From JAJFFW01 sp038531315 (GTDB lineage: Bacteria > Pseudomonadota > Alphaproteobacteria > Caulobacterales > Parvularculaceae): 51,815 bases of DNA. The DNA lies in NCBI GenBank assembly GCA_038531315.1, contig JBCBBT010000022.1, positions 1 through 51,815 on the forward strand, written 5' to 3'. The notes under the pieces were generated by a model. That model did no database searches. It worked only from the letters and a program-made list of their open reading frames with translations, and had not been told where the DNA came from. Of the stretch, positions 1-7,824 are shown one piece after another. A program made the position numbers and the translations under genes. Numbering within the stretch: the first letter of the stretch is position 1; every line of letters begins with the position of its first letter.

Positions 1-345
1 GAGGTTTGGCTGAAGTGATATTATAGCATTCAACGAAAGGCCAAGAACTGTAACAATTAGTGTAGTGATCGTATCTTGGCGTCGAACGAACCGCTCGCTT
101 AACAAAAGTGACAGCAAAGCGAGTGAGAGGATCGTCCCACCAAGTCGTATGAGCACCGATTGTTGTGGTGCGGCCGAGTCGATCGAGTCGGCGAAAATAT
201 ATGCAAAAAGCGCGAAAATACCAAGGCTTATACCAATGACGTTGGCTCGTAAATTTCTTTTAAATTCAAAATGTTGATAGGCTGCTTCCGTCTCTTTCGA
301 GACGAAACGCGTAGAAAAAAATTGAATATCGCTTGTTCGCGACAT
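1..345 (-). CDS. Membrane protein N-terminus, possibly a membrane-anchored signalling enzyme (partial)
   Basis: The minus strand has an open frame from ATG at 345 to the left edge, giving 115 visible codons with no stop. A GGAGG lies 6 nt before the ATG. After a charged cytoplasmic start (MSRTSDIQFFSTRFVSKE) there are three hydrophobic segments at about residues 37-52, 63-82 and 93-110. The pattern 'E..Y....FKRNLR' followed by a helix ending in 'FADSID' resembles, from memory, the membrane domain in front of adenylate/guanylate cyclase or GGDEF catalytic domains. The catalytic part is outside the window, so this is only a guess. The gene is divergent from the diiron/N-acyltransferase pair and shares its 204-bp promoter region and its low GC. 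The reading frame is well supported; the function is not. Confidence 0.6.
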   Translation of the reverse strand, partial: MSRTSDIQFFSTRFVSKETEAAYQHFEFKRNLRANVIGISLGIFALFAYIFADSIDSAAPQQSVLIRLGGTILSLALLSLLLSERFVRRQDTITTLIVTVLGLSLNAIISLQPNL

Positions 346-483
346 GGAGCCTCCGACCACGTCATATCCATAGGAATTTCTGTTTATAGTTTGGTTAACA
401 CGCGTCGGGCGGTGCGCCTGTTTCGGTAATTTCCCAGACGCCTATTTCTACCTTGCGGTGTGTTCGGAAGAATCATTTACGAA

Positions 484-519
484 TTGTTGCACCACGAATT
501 ATTTTCTATTAACGTTAAT
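484..519 (+). promoter_or_regulatory. Putative promoter with overlapping 12-bp palindrome
   Basis: A perfect 12-bp palindrome, ATTAACGTTAAT, lies at 508-519, 30 bp upstream of the ATG at 550. It overlaps TATTAA (507-512), which could serve as a -10 box. TTGTTG (484-489) lies 17 bp further upstream as a modest -35. A palindrome over a -10 element is a common repressor-operator layout. It does not match the longer lux-box consensus. Promoter matches are only 3/6 and 4/6, so the palindrome is the firmer observation. Confidence 0.4.
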
Positions 520-549
520 CCGGGGGTAACTATTGTTTGGAGTAAAGTT

Positions 550-1296
550 ATGACCCTCTCCCAAGCTGAGAAGGTAAACGCGCGCTTTCAGCCGATATTG
601 GAGACCTTTCTTGAATCACCGGCGATGATCGAACATCGCGATGGAAAAACAACACTCAATGAATATCGGTCATTCTTGAGGCAGGTTTATTATTATGTAC
701 GGGAGAACCCGCAACTACAGGCGTTAGCGACTGTTTATTTTCGCGGACGCCAACGTGATTTGGTTCGAAATTTCTATCAGCATGCGGCTTCGGAAACCGG
801 TCATGAGCAGCTGGCGCTTAACGATTTTGCCACGTTAGGTGGCGATCCGGCCAATGTGCCTTACGAAAACCCGCTTCCGGCCACCACCGCGCTAACGTCT
901 TTTGCCTTTTATCAGATCTACAATCTCAACCCGATCGGATATCTGGGATATCTTTACTTTCTCGAATTTGTACCAACCAGCTTCGCAGGCGAGGTAATGG
1001 CGTCTAATCTTTTGAAGATGGGCGCCGATGAAAATTCCATGACATTTCTGCGTGATCACATGGAAATTGATCAGGGCCACAACCGATTGATGAAGAGTTA
1101 TATCGAACAGCTGATTGTCACGGACGAAGAGCTAGACACAATAACTTATGCAATGGAAACAACGGGCTTTCTTTATGCGCAGATGATGCAATGCGCGATT
1201 GAAGATGCCCGTCAGCCTTCAAAGCGCAGCTGGAATTGGGTTGAGTTAAACGCCGATCGCAAATCGCCGGCGGCTGGCGCAATGCAAGTCGCCTGA
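550..1296 (+). CDS. Heme-oxygenase-like putative diiron redox enzyme
   Basis: A 248-residue all-helical protein of the TenA/PqqC/heme-oxygenase-like fold ('iron-containing redox enzyme' group). Candidate metal ligands from M1 at 550 are E82-x2-H85, E139 and H170-x3-D174-x2-H177. This resembles the ligand pattern of heme-oxygenase-like diiron oxygenases/oxidases such as UndA and CADD. Members use two irons and O2 to decarboxylate fatty acids, make pABA or oxidise amine substrates; the substrate here cannot be read from sequence. The frame extends upstream to 460, but ATG 550 has GGAG 7 nt before it and begins a typical N-terminus. The stop is 8 nt before the start of the acyltransferase gene, so the two are almost certainly co-transcribed. 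Codon use is more AT-rich than in the rest of the window, suggesting acquisition. The fold is fairly sure, the reaction unknown. Confidence 0.8.
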   Translation: MTLSQAEKVNARFQPILETFLESPAMIEHRDGKTTLNEYRSFLRQVYYYVRENPQLQALATVYFRGRQRDLVRNFYQHAASETGHEQLALNDFATLGGDPANVPYENPLPATTALTSFAFYQIYNLNPIGYLGYLYFLEFVPTSFAGEVMASNLLKMGADENSMTFLRDHMEIDQGHNRLMKSYIEQLIVTDEELDTITYAMETTGFLYAQMMQCAIEDARQPSKRSWNWVELNADRKSPAAGAMQVA

Positions 1297-1304
1297 GAAA
1301 ACCA

Positions 1305-1949
1305 ATGAAAGCACCATCAACAGAGTTCCGCATCGTCCACGATGCGAACTGCCCGACCGAACTTTATCGTTTTCGCTACGAAGTCTATGTCGAGGAGCTG
1401 GGACGAGCGACGTCCTACGCCTGTCACGACACGCGGACTATTCAAGACAGCCTCGATCAGAACGCTTACCAGACAATAGTGACGAAAGGCGATGAGATCA
1501 TTGCCTGCATAAGGCTGAATTATTCGAATGAGGGAACGCTTCAGCCTTATTACGACTTTTACGAACTATCATCGGTTCCAAGTCACTTGCAGGATTCAAT
1601 TATTATTTGCACCCTCGACATGGTTGCAAAGCCATATCGGCGCAAAATGGTTTTTGTGCGGATGCTTCAGGCCGCGTTTGAGTTTTCGCTTAACCGCGGC
1701 GCCAGGATTTGTTACATGGACGTCAATCCACCGTTAGTGCCGCTATTCAAAAAACTTGGGATGGAAGTCGTTAAATCCAAATCGCATCCCGACTACGGCG
1801 ATGTCGCCATTATGCGATTTGACGCCCATGACTATGAAAATCTGAAAGCCGCACGTTCGCCGCTTGCGCCTCTGACAAAACGGTATTTAGAGCGTCAAAG
1901 TAAACGCAAGACTGAGCGCAATTCGCCCGACCTGGTGGCGTCGGAGTGA
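1305..1949 (+). CDS. LuxI/FeeM-like GNAT N-acyltransferase
   Basis: A 214-residue protein with the architecture of autoinducer synthases and FeeM-type N-acyl amino acid synthases. The N-terminal 'YRFRYEVYVEELGR' (about residues 21-34) matches the LuxI-family R..VF..E block. It is followed by the strand pattern 'DEIIACIRLN' and a GNAT core 'VAKPYRRKMVFVRMLQAAFE', where acyl-CoA or acyl-ACP would bind. The C-terminal 'LFKKLGMEVV' is typical of GNAT folds. Such enzymes transfer an acyl chain to an amino acid or S-adenosylmethionine amine. No LuxR-type regulator lies nearby, and the classical LuxI residue set is not clearly complete, so N-acyl amino acid synthase is preferred over homoserine lactone synthase. 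It follows the diiron enzyme by 8 nt; one probably modifies the other's substrate or product. GC is low, as in its neighbour. Confidence 0.7.
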   Translation: MKAPSTEFRIVHDANCPTELYRFRYEVYVEELGRATSYACHDTRTIQDSLDQNAYQTIVTKGDEIIACIRLNYSNEGTLQPYYDFYELSSVPSHLQDSIIICTLDMVAKPYRRKMVFVRMLQAAFEFSLNRGARICYMDVNPPLVPLFKKLGMEVVKSKSHPDYGDVAIMRFDAHDYENLKAARSPLAPLTKRYLERQSKRKTERNSPDLVASE

Positions 1950-1962
1950 ATTTGCCAAGGCT

Positions 1963-1990
1963 GGAGCCCGCAAATTCGGGCGCGAGCTCC
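1963..1990. terminator. Possible bidirectional hairpin between convergent genes
   Basis: GGAGC (1963-1967) pairs with GCTCC (1986-1990), and inside it CCG (1968-1970) pairs with CGG (1977-1979). It lies between the stops of the acyltransferase (1949) and the DsbA-like gene (2010), which converge. There is no clear T-run, so termination is only suggested by position. Confidence 0.3.
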
Positions 1991-2009
1991 ATAGTCCTTA
2001 CAGAGATTT

Positions 2010-2855
2010 TCAGCCGGCGACTTCTTTGGCCTTCTCGATTGCGGCGAGAAGGCGTTCTGCGTCGTAGCCTGGAAAAACTTCGACGAATGATCCGTCGAGT
2101 GTTGTTACGATAAACGACGGCGTGCCGTCGACGCCCATGTCTTCTGCGATCTGATCGGTTTTCCGCAAGGCCTGTCGGACAGCCGCGGACTTCCGGTCTT
2201 TTTCAAGCTGGGCGACGTTCAGGCCGTTTTGGCGCGCGATGTTTTTGATGCGTTTTTCTGTGAGGACGCCGGGCGTTTCCATCAGGGCAAAGTGAAAATC
2301 GGCATACTTATTTTGCTTGCGAGCGGCGAGCGCGTATTCGGCCGCTACTTCGGATTCGGCGCGCAGGATAGGGAACTCCCGAAAAAAGATGCGGACCTGC
2401 GGATCCGCCTGTGTGAGGTCCTGAACCAGTCCGGTGGCGCGCTTGCAATAACCGCAGTGATAGTCGAAGAATTCGATTACGGCGACTTTCGCCTCGCTCA
2501 GGTCTGCGCCAGCGCCGAAGCCGTCGCGATCATCGGTCAACGCCGCAAGGTTTCGTCGCGTGCCTTCGATGTAGCGCTCTTGAACCGCCAACTGTTCGCG
2601 CTGCTGATAGAGCTGCAGGGACTCAAGAATGATCTCGGGGTTGTCCAGAAGATAAGCGCGGACGAGCGCCTCGATATCTTGTTCCTGCGCCGCGGTGAAT
2701 GATGTTGAGACGCGCGCGCTTGTTTCGTCGCTCGTCGCAGGGCGCGCCTCGGGGGGCGCTGCGGGGCGCGGCTGTGCGCCGCTATAGCTGACAGCGAGTG
2801 CGCCCACTGCCGCTGCGGCGACGAGCGCCGTGCCGATCGCAAGGTTCTTTTTCAT
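2010..2855 (-). CDS. DsbA-family thiol:disulfide oxidoreductase (ScsC/Com1-like)
   Basis: An exported thioredoxin-fold protein that oxidises, reduces or isomerises disulfides in the periplasm. A signal anchor with KK and an Ala-rich hydrophobic stretch (residues 5-25) precedes a Pro/Ala linker. A helical region at about 55-100 ('VRAYLLDNPEIILESL') resembles the N-terminal oligomerisation segment of ScsC-type proteins. The active site is C135-G-Y-C138 in 'FFDYHCGYCKR', with the cis-proline in 'GTPSF' near residue 247 (numbering from the upper ATG). There are two consecutive ATGs (2858 and 2855); AGGA spacing favours the second. The gene follows the BepA-like protease on the same strand with a 125-bp gap, suggesting a shared outer-membrane protein quality-control role. 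Confidence 0.88.
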   Translation of the reverse strand: MKKNLAIGTALVAAAAVGALAVSYSGAQPRPAAPPEARPATSDETSARVSTSFTAAQEQDIEALVRAYLLDNPEIILESLQLYQQREQLAVQERYIEGTRRNLAALTDDRDGFGAGADLSEAKVAVIEFFDYHCGYCKRATGLVQDLTQADPQVRIFFREFPILRAESEVAAEYALAARKQNKYADFHFALMETPGVLTEKRIKNIARQNGLNVAQLEKDRKSAAVRQALRKTDQIAEDMGVDGTPSFIVTTLDGSFVEVFPGYDAERLLAAIEKAKEVAG

Positions 2856-2980
2856 CATAATTCCTACTCATCGGCTCGTTGAACGCCGACATTTTAGCGT
2901 CCAAAACTAGCCCTTTGGGCGAGGCGGGGCAATCGCGTCCCTTTTGACGGGTCGCGGTATTGACCAAGGCGCTGCTGTGA

Positions 2981-4537
2981 TCAAATCGGGTCGGGGACTT
3001 CCTCGCGCGAGGGGCTCGTCGGCGCCGGCTTTTCCGGCGCCGGCGGCGTTGAGTCCTGAGGCAGGTCCGGCGCGCGCTCGGTGGGCGACTGCTGGGATGG
3101 GTCCCGTCCGCCGTCGGGGGCGCCAGGGCCGTTCGGCCCCTGCTGGTCGCGCTGTCGGCCCCGCCGGTTCTTGTTCAGTTTGGTTTGTGCCGTGAACAAG
3201 ATATCGGACGCTCTGCGCCATTCCGGCGATCCGCGATCCAGCTCGCGCATGGCGCGCCGTGCGAACTGGCTGGCCTGCGCAAGATCGCGCGCATGGTAGC
3301 GCGACTCGGCGGTCGCAAGGTGCGCCTGGCCGATCTGATCGAGCCCGCCATAGGCGCGGGCGAGTTCGAACCAGCCAAATGAGTTGTCATTTTCAAGGCG
3401 CAACGCTGACTGCAATACTTCGGTCGCCTCTTCATAGCGCGCCTTGTCCTCTGTTGCGATCAGGGCGCGCCCGAGATTGATCCGCAAAAGCGGCTTTTCC
3501 GGCGCCAGTTCCACCGATTTCGCGTGCGGTTCGATTGACTCCTCGACGCGGCCGAACTCAAAAAGCATCTGACCTTTTAGTTCGTGAAAGTACGGATTGT
3601 CCGGTTCTTTTACGATCAGGGCGTCTATTTCCATGAGCGCCTTTTCGATGTCAGATGAGCGATAATAGGCGACGGCGCGGGCGTACCGTCCGGGATCGGA
3701 CGTATCGGACGCCGGGTATTCGCGCAGCGTGAAATGGGCTTCCTGCAGAAAGCCTTTGATCTTGGCCTGGATCATCCGCAATCGCGCGATTTCCTCCGGG
3801 GTATCGCTTTCCGTATAAAATTCCGACGACGTCGCGCGGCGCGTCAGCGCCGTCATCCGTTGATTGGCGAGCGGGTGCGTCTGGAGATAAGGGTTCACGC
3901 GCCGTCCCGTGATCACCTGAAAATTTCTCAGCTTACCGAAGAACTCAATCAAGCCACGCGACGACTGGCCGGTGGCGTCGAGATAAGTAATCGCCGCCTG
4001 GTCCGCCGCCGATTCCTGTCCGCGGCTGTATTTCAGGACATTCGCGAGGCCGATGTTTTGGCCGAGACCGAGAAGGCCAATGCCTGCTTCCGGCGCGCCG
4101 GCGGCGATCGCACCGGCGGCGAGGACGAGACTGAGCAAGACCGGCCGGCTCGCCGCGGAAAACGCTTCATCGGATCTGGCCGTATGCCCGCCGGCGATAT
4201 GACCGGCTTCGTGCGCGATAACGCCGACGATCTGGTTCGGCGTGTCAGCCGTTGTGATCAGGCCGGTGTGAATGCCCATATTGAGGCCGCCGGCGAACGC
4301 GTTGGGCGTCGGATCGCCGATCAGCCAAATATTGACCTGTTCCGCGGGCAGGCCGGCAGCGCGAAAGATCGGTATGGAATAATCATCGATCCATTCTTCG
4401 ATTTCCTCATCGCGCAATAATGACTGCGCCTGCGCGGTTGCGGACACCGTCGTCCAGAACGTCAACAGCGCCGCAAAAATCCGCAGGGTGCGGTTGTTAA
4501 AAAATCGGCGGATCACAAAGGAGGAATTCAGGTCCAA
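2981..4537 (-). CDS. BepA-like M48 family metalloprotease with TPR repeats
   Basis: A 518-residue periplasmic zinc protease that, in the BepA family, assists or degrades outer-membrane assembly intermediates. A signal peptide (residues about 10-38, ending ATAQAQ) is followed by the catalytic domain with H109-E-A-G-H113 and the third zinc ligand E175 ('QESAADQ'). TPR-like helices follow from about 280 to 450. The last 60 or so residues form a Pro/Arg/Gln-rich low-complexity tail that is not part of the usual BepA core. The start is a TTG at 4537 with GGAG 7 nt upstream; no ATG lies near. It is transcribed toward the DsbA-like gene. Length and domain order match BepA/YfgC apart from the tail. 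Confidence 0.85.
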   Translation of the reverse strand: MDLNSSFVIRRFFNNRTLRIFAALLTFWTTVSATAQAQSLLRDEEIEEWIDDYSIPIFRAAGLPAEQVNIWLIGDPTPNAFAGGLNMGIHTGLITTADTPNQIVGVIAHEAGHIAGGHTARSDEAFSAASRPVLLSLVLAAGAIAAGAPEAGIGLLGLGQNIGLANVLKYSRGQESAADQAAITYLDATGQSSRGLIEFFGKLRNFQVITGRRVNPYLQTHPLANQRMTALTRRATSSEFYTESDTPEEIARLRMIQAKIKGFLQEAHFTLREYPASDTSDPGRYARAVAYYRSSDIEKALMEIDALIVKEPDNPYFHELKGQMLFEFGRVEESIEPHAKSVELAPEKPLLRINLGRALIATEDKARYEEATEVLQSALRLENDNSFGWFELARAYGGLDQIGQAHLATAESRYHARDLAQASQFARRAMRELDRGSPEWRRASDILFTAQTKLNKNRRGRQRDQQGPNGPGAPDGGRDPSQQSPTERAPDLPQDSTPPAPEKPAPTSPSREEVPDPI

Positions 4538-4869
4538 ACCAAGTCTCCAGATACTGCTACGTCAGCGACGGTCATCCGGCGCCGTGCGCCTGATCACGAT
4601 AAACCATTTCTGGCCGCAGGGTCTTAATAATTGAAGCTTACCAGGTGCTGGCGCCATAAATGTGACCAATTGAACGAAGAGGGCTGCCAACTTCGGCCCC
4701 GGTCGCACATTTCTTCGATCCGATATTCGATCCGAACGTCACGCACAGGGACCAAAAGCGCCGCTGGCGCTGCTGCACAGCTGCTGTTCACCCTGTAGAG
4801 GGTGTCCCGGCATGAACGCGCTGTTCCAGCCCGGGACAGAATTTATCGACCGTCGCCGGCCAGCCGTTC
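4538..4869 (-). other. Structured 332-bp region: rne 3' end and promoter side of the M48 gene
   Basis: There is no gene here. Downstream of the rne stop on the minus strand lie three hairpins. An 8-bp stem at 4803-4810/4831-4838 has an inner GAAC/GTTC stem. A 6-bp stem lies at 4789-4794/4799-4804, sharing its edge with the first. A third, with T-run, lies at 4754-4771. The remainder (4538-4753) shows no obvious motif and must hold the promoter of the M48 gene if it is not read through from rne. Confidence 0.5.
4754..4771 (-). terminator. Candidate intrinsic terminator of rne
   Basis: Read on the minus strand, AGCGCC, loop AGC, GGCGCT, then TTT. The 6-bp perfect GC-rich stem lies about 100 bp downstream of the rne stop. 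The U-tract is short, so efficiency may be modest. Confidence 0.45.
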
Positions 4870-7824
4870 TTAGCCGCCGAGCGCGCGCGACCACCAACCT
4901 TTTTTCGTGGTCTTTCGCGACTTCAGTCGCTCGGCCACCTCTTCGGGGGTGGCCGCAGCCGGTTCAGCGGGCGGCTCGTCTTCTGCCCGGACCTCGGTTT
5001 CGACCGTGGTTTCGCGCGAGTTTGCCGGTTCCAACGCGTCATCAGGCGGCGGTGCGACCTCGGCGATGTTGCTGCTCACCGCCTGCGTCTCAGGAGGCGT
5101 CGCCTCGTCGGTATCGAGTTCGCGCGATGACGGTTCACTGTCAGTGCTTTCTCCGGCGTAGTTTGCGCTTTCGCGCGCTGCTACGTCGCCATCGGTATGC
5201 CCATCGTCTGCAAGTTCATCGTCGACAAGTCCATTGTCGACAGGTCCATCGTCGGCAAGCCCATCACTAGAATCGCCCTGATCGTGCGCGCCTTCATCCC
5301 GCGCGTCGCCGTCTTTCTTGTTCTGGCGCCGCCCGCCGCGCCGTCCGCGCCGACGTCGTTTTTTGCGCTCGCTTTTTTCGTCGTCGTCATTGTCGGCGTT
5401 TTGGTCCTGTAGGGGTTTTCCCGTCTCGTCGTCGCCGTCGTCGTCTTCGGGGCCATCGCCGCGTATTTCATCGTCGCCGCCTTCCGATTGCGCTTCGGAG
5501 CGGCGCTCGGCGTCGTCGCCGTCGGAGCGTTTTTTGCGGCGTCGGCGTCTACGGCGCTTACCCTGTTTTTCTGCATCGTCTTCAGCCGCCTGCGCCTTGC
5601 CGGCGTCTTCCTGATCAGTGTCGTCGTCGGCCTCGGTGAGGGTCTCAACGGTGTCCGCGCGAATGACGTCGCCGCCCGCCTCTTGCGGGCGCGCGGCGCC
5701 GCGTTTTTCAATGTCATATTGATCGCCTGCCTTTGACTGATCGGCGATCACTTCAATGGTCAGCGCGTAATCGTCTTCAAGGCGCTTCAGCCAGGTGCGC
5801 TTGTTGTTCAAGACATAGAGCGTCACATCGAGCGAAGCGCGCACCGAGATGACGCCGGCCCGACCGGCAATTGCTTCGCTCTCAATGGCGCGCAAAATCC
5901 TGAGCGCCGCCATTTCGCTAGAGCGCACCGCACCGGCGCCGTTGCAGGTTGGACAGGCGTTTGTCGTCCCGTCGACAATCCCCGAGCGCCGTCGCTGCCG
6001 CGACATTTCAAGCAATCCGAAATTCGAAATTCGCCCGACCTGAATACGCGCTCTGTCGTGTTTCAGGGCGTCCTTAAGCTTCTTTTCGACCGTGCGGTTG
6101 TTCTTGTTCTCCTCCATGTCGATGAAGTCGATTACGATCAGACCCGCAAGGTCGCGCAGGCGACACTGACGCGCCGTCTCGGCCGCCGCCTCGATATTGG
6201 TTTTAAGAGCCGTCAATTCGATATTGCGCTCACGGGTCGCCTTGCCGGAGTTCACGTCGATCGCGATCAGCGCCTCGGTTTGGTTGATAACAATATAGCC
6301 GCCGGATTTAAGCCGCACGACTGGCTGGTACATAGCGTCCAGCTGCTTTTCGACGTCATATCGCACGAACAGCGGCAGTTTATCTTTATACGGCTGAACA
6401 TTTTTCGCATGCGACGGCATCAGCATTTTCATGAAGTCTTTTGCTTCACGGTAGCCGTCTTCGCCTTCCACAAGGACGGTTGAGATGTCCTTGTCATATA
6501 GATCGCGGATGGCTCTCTTGATCAGGCTTGCTTCCTCATAAATCAAGCAAGGCGCAATTGACTCTAACGTTTGTGAGCGGATCGTCTCCCAAAGCCGTGT
6601 CAGATAATCGTAGTCGCGTTTGATCTCGGTTTTTGTCCGCTTGGCCCCGGCAGTGCGGATGATCAGCCCCATGCCTTGCGCCACGTCGAGGCTGTCGACG
6701 ACGCGCCGCAAACGTTTGCGGTCCGAGGCGTTCGGAATTTTGCGTGAAATGCCGCCGCCGCGCGCCGTATTCGGCATCAGAACACAATAGCGACCGGCCA
6801 GCGAAAGATAAGTCGTCAGTGCAGCGCCTTTGTTACCGCGTTCTTCTTTTACGACCTGCACAAGCAAGATCTGGCGGCGTTTAACAACTTCCTGAATTTT
6901 ATAATTCCGGATCAGTTTGGCCCGCTTGCGGCGCGCTTCCTTGTAGCGCTCGATCAGTTGTTGACGGTAGGCGCGCTTGCTTTTTTTATCGTCGCCGCCG
7001 TTTTCATCGTCGTCATCTTCATCCTCATCAGAAGCGCCATCAACGCTGTCGCCGACAACGTCATCGCTATCGTCTTCCGCATCGGCGTCATCGTCGTAGA
7101 ATGCTGCAGCTGCTACATCATTGTCTTCTTCAAGGGACTGCCCGGCGTCTGCATCCGTCCGCCCGGTATCGTCGCTGTCGTCGTTATCGGCGACAGCCTC
7201 TTCTTCATCCGCGACGTCATCGGAAAGCGTGCTGACCGAGGGAAACGGCGAAGCGGCCATGGCGACGGTCCGCGCGTCATCATCATCGCTTTCGGCTTCG
7301 GCGGCGTCATCGTCCAAAACAACGGTGCTGTCGTCGTCCGAATGAGGTGCTTGAAAACTTTCTGTGGGATTGTCATCGGCGTCCTCGCGGTCCTCGGCGC
7401 TTTCGTCTTCATTTTCGCCGGCGGCGTCATCATCCGCAAAGGCCGTTTGGTCGTCGCCATCAAAATCGGCGCCGCGATCGTCTTCCTCGTCCTCGTCGCC
7501 GCGCTGGACGACGTCGAGTTCAGCGGCGAGGGCTGCTTCTTCCGCTTCGGCTTCTTGCAGCAATTGGCGATCGGAAACCGGAATCTGATAATAGTCGGGA
7601 TGGATTTCGTTAAAGGCGAGAAATCCGTGGCGATTGCCGCCATATTCGACAAACGCCGCCTGAAGCGACGGCTCAACGCGGGTGACGCGCGCTAAATAGA
7701 TATTGCCTCTGAGCGGCTTGCGCGCAGAGGACTCGAAATCAAAATCTTCGACTTTTCCATTTTCGGTGACGCAAACGCGGACTTCTTCGGCCTGCGCTGC
7801 GTCGATAAGCATTTTCTTCGACAT
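4870..7824 (-). CDS. rne: Ribonuclease E
   Basis: An essential endoribonuclease that cleaves single-stranded AU-rich RNA and scaffolds the RNA degradosome. The 984-residue protein starts MSKKMLIDA. S1-domain sequence covers about residues 36-82 and resumes at about 283, interrupted by a roughly 195-residue insert that is mostly Asp/Glu. The catalytic core contains 'AIDVNSGKATRERN', 'DFIDME' and the zinc-link 'CPTCNGAG'. The C-terminal third alternates acidic stretches with Arg/Lys clusters ('RRRRRRKK', 'RRRGRRGG') of the kind that bind RNA, and ends 'KKGWWSRALGG'. An acidic S1 insert is common in alphaproteobacterial RNase E, but this one is large. The ATG at 7824 has GGAG about 9 nt upstream. 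A hairpin sits 27-44 nt before the start and a long leader precedes it, consistent with autoregulation by cleavage of its own 5' UTR. Confidence 0.97.
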   Translation of the reverse strand: MSKKMLIDAAQAEEVRVCVTENGKVEDFDFESSARKPLRGNIYLARVTRVEPSLQAAFVEYGGNRHGFLAFNEIHPDYYQIPVSDRQLLQEAEAEEAALAAELDVVQRGDEDEEDDRGADFDGDDQTAFADDDAAGENEDESAEDREDADDNPTESFQAPHSDDDSTVVLDDDAAEAESDDDDARTVAMAASPFPSVSTLSDDVADEEEAVADNDDSDDTGRTDADAGQSLEEDNDVAAAAFYDDDADAEDDSDDVVGDSVDGASDEDEDDDDENGGDDKKSKRAYRQQLIERYKEARRKRAKLIRNYKIQEVVKRRQILLVQVVKEERGNKGAALTTYLSLAGRYCVLMPNTARGGGISRKIPNASDRKRLRRVVDSLDVAQGMGLIIRTAGAKRTKTEIKRDYDYLTRLWETIRSQTLESIAPCLIYEEASLIKRAIRDLYDKDISTVLVEGEDGYREAKDFMKMLMPSHAKNVQPYKDKLPLFVRYDVEKQLDAMYQPVVRLKSGGYIVINQTEALIAIDVNSGKATRERNIELTALKTNIEAAAETARQCRLRDLAGLIVIDFIDMEENKNNRTVEKKLKDALKHDRARIQVGRISNFGLLEMSRQRRRSGIVDGTTNACPTCNGAGAVRSSEMAALRILRAIESEAIAGRAGVISVRASLDVTLYVLNNKRTWLKRLEDDYALTIEVIADQSKAGDQYDIEKRGAARPQEAGGDVIRADTVETLTEADDDTDQEDAGKAQAAEDDAEKQGKRRRRRRRKKRSDGDDAERRSEAQSEGGDDEIRGDGPEDDDGDDETGKPLQDQNADNDDDEKSERKKRRRRGRRGGRRQNKKDGDARDEGAHDQGDSSDGLADDGPVDNGLVDDELADDGHTDGDVAARESANYAGESTDSEPSSRELDTDEATPPETQAVSSNIAEVAPPPDDALEPANSRETTVETEVRAEDEPPAEPAAATPEEVAERLKSRKTTKKGWWSRALGG
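5202..5261 (-). repeat. Four in-frame 15-bp tandem repeats inside rne
   Basis: Four consecutive 15-bp units (5202-5216, 5217-5231, 5232-5246, 5247-5261), each beginning CAT(C/T)GTC on the plus strand, encode four imperfect pentapeptides of the type LADDG/PVDNG/LVDDE/LADDG. They lie in the disordered C-terminal part of RNase E. Copy number is a multiple of three bases, so expansion or contraction would not break the frame. Confidence 0.75.

Noticed and set aside
508..519. lux-box for a LuxR-type regulator
   Set aside because: The palindrome is only 12 bp and AT-rich, unlike the roughly 20-bp lux-box, and no luxR gene is present.
1..1949. Genomic island bounded by a tRNA or integrase
   Set aside because: GC is low, but no tRNA, attachment repeat, integrase or transposase was found in the window; the left boundary is outside it.
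6958..7695. Hydrophobic 245-codon plus-strand frame opposite rne
   Set aside because: It is the reverse complement of Asp/Glu codons (GAT/GAC/GAA), which read as Ile/Val/Phe/Leu. It is an artefact of the acidic insert.
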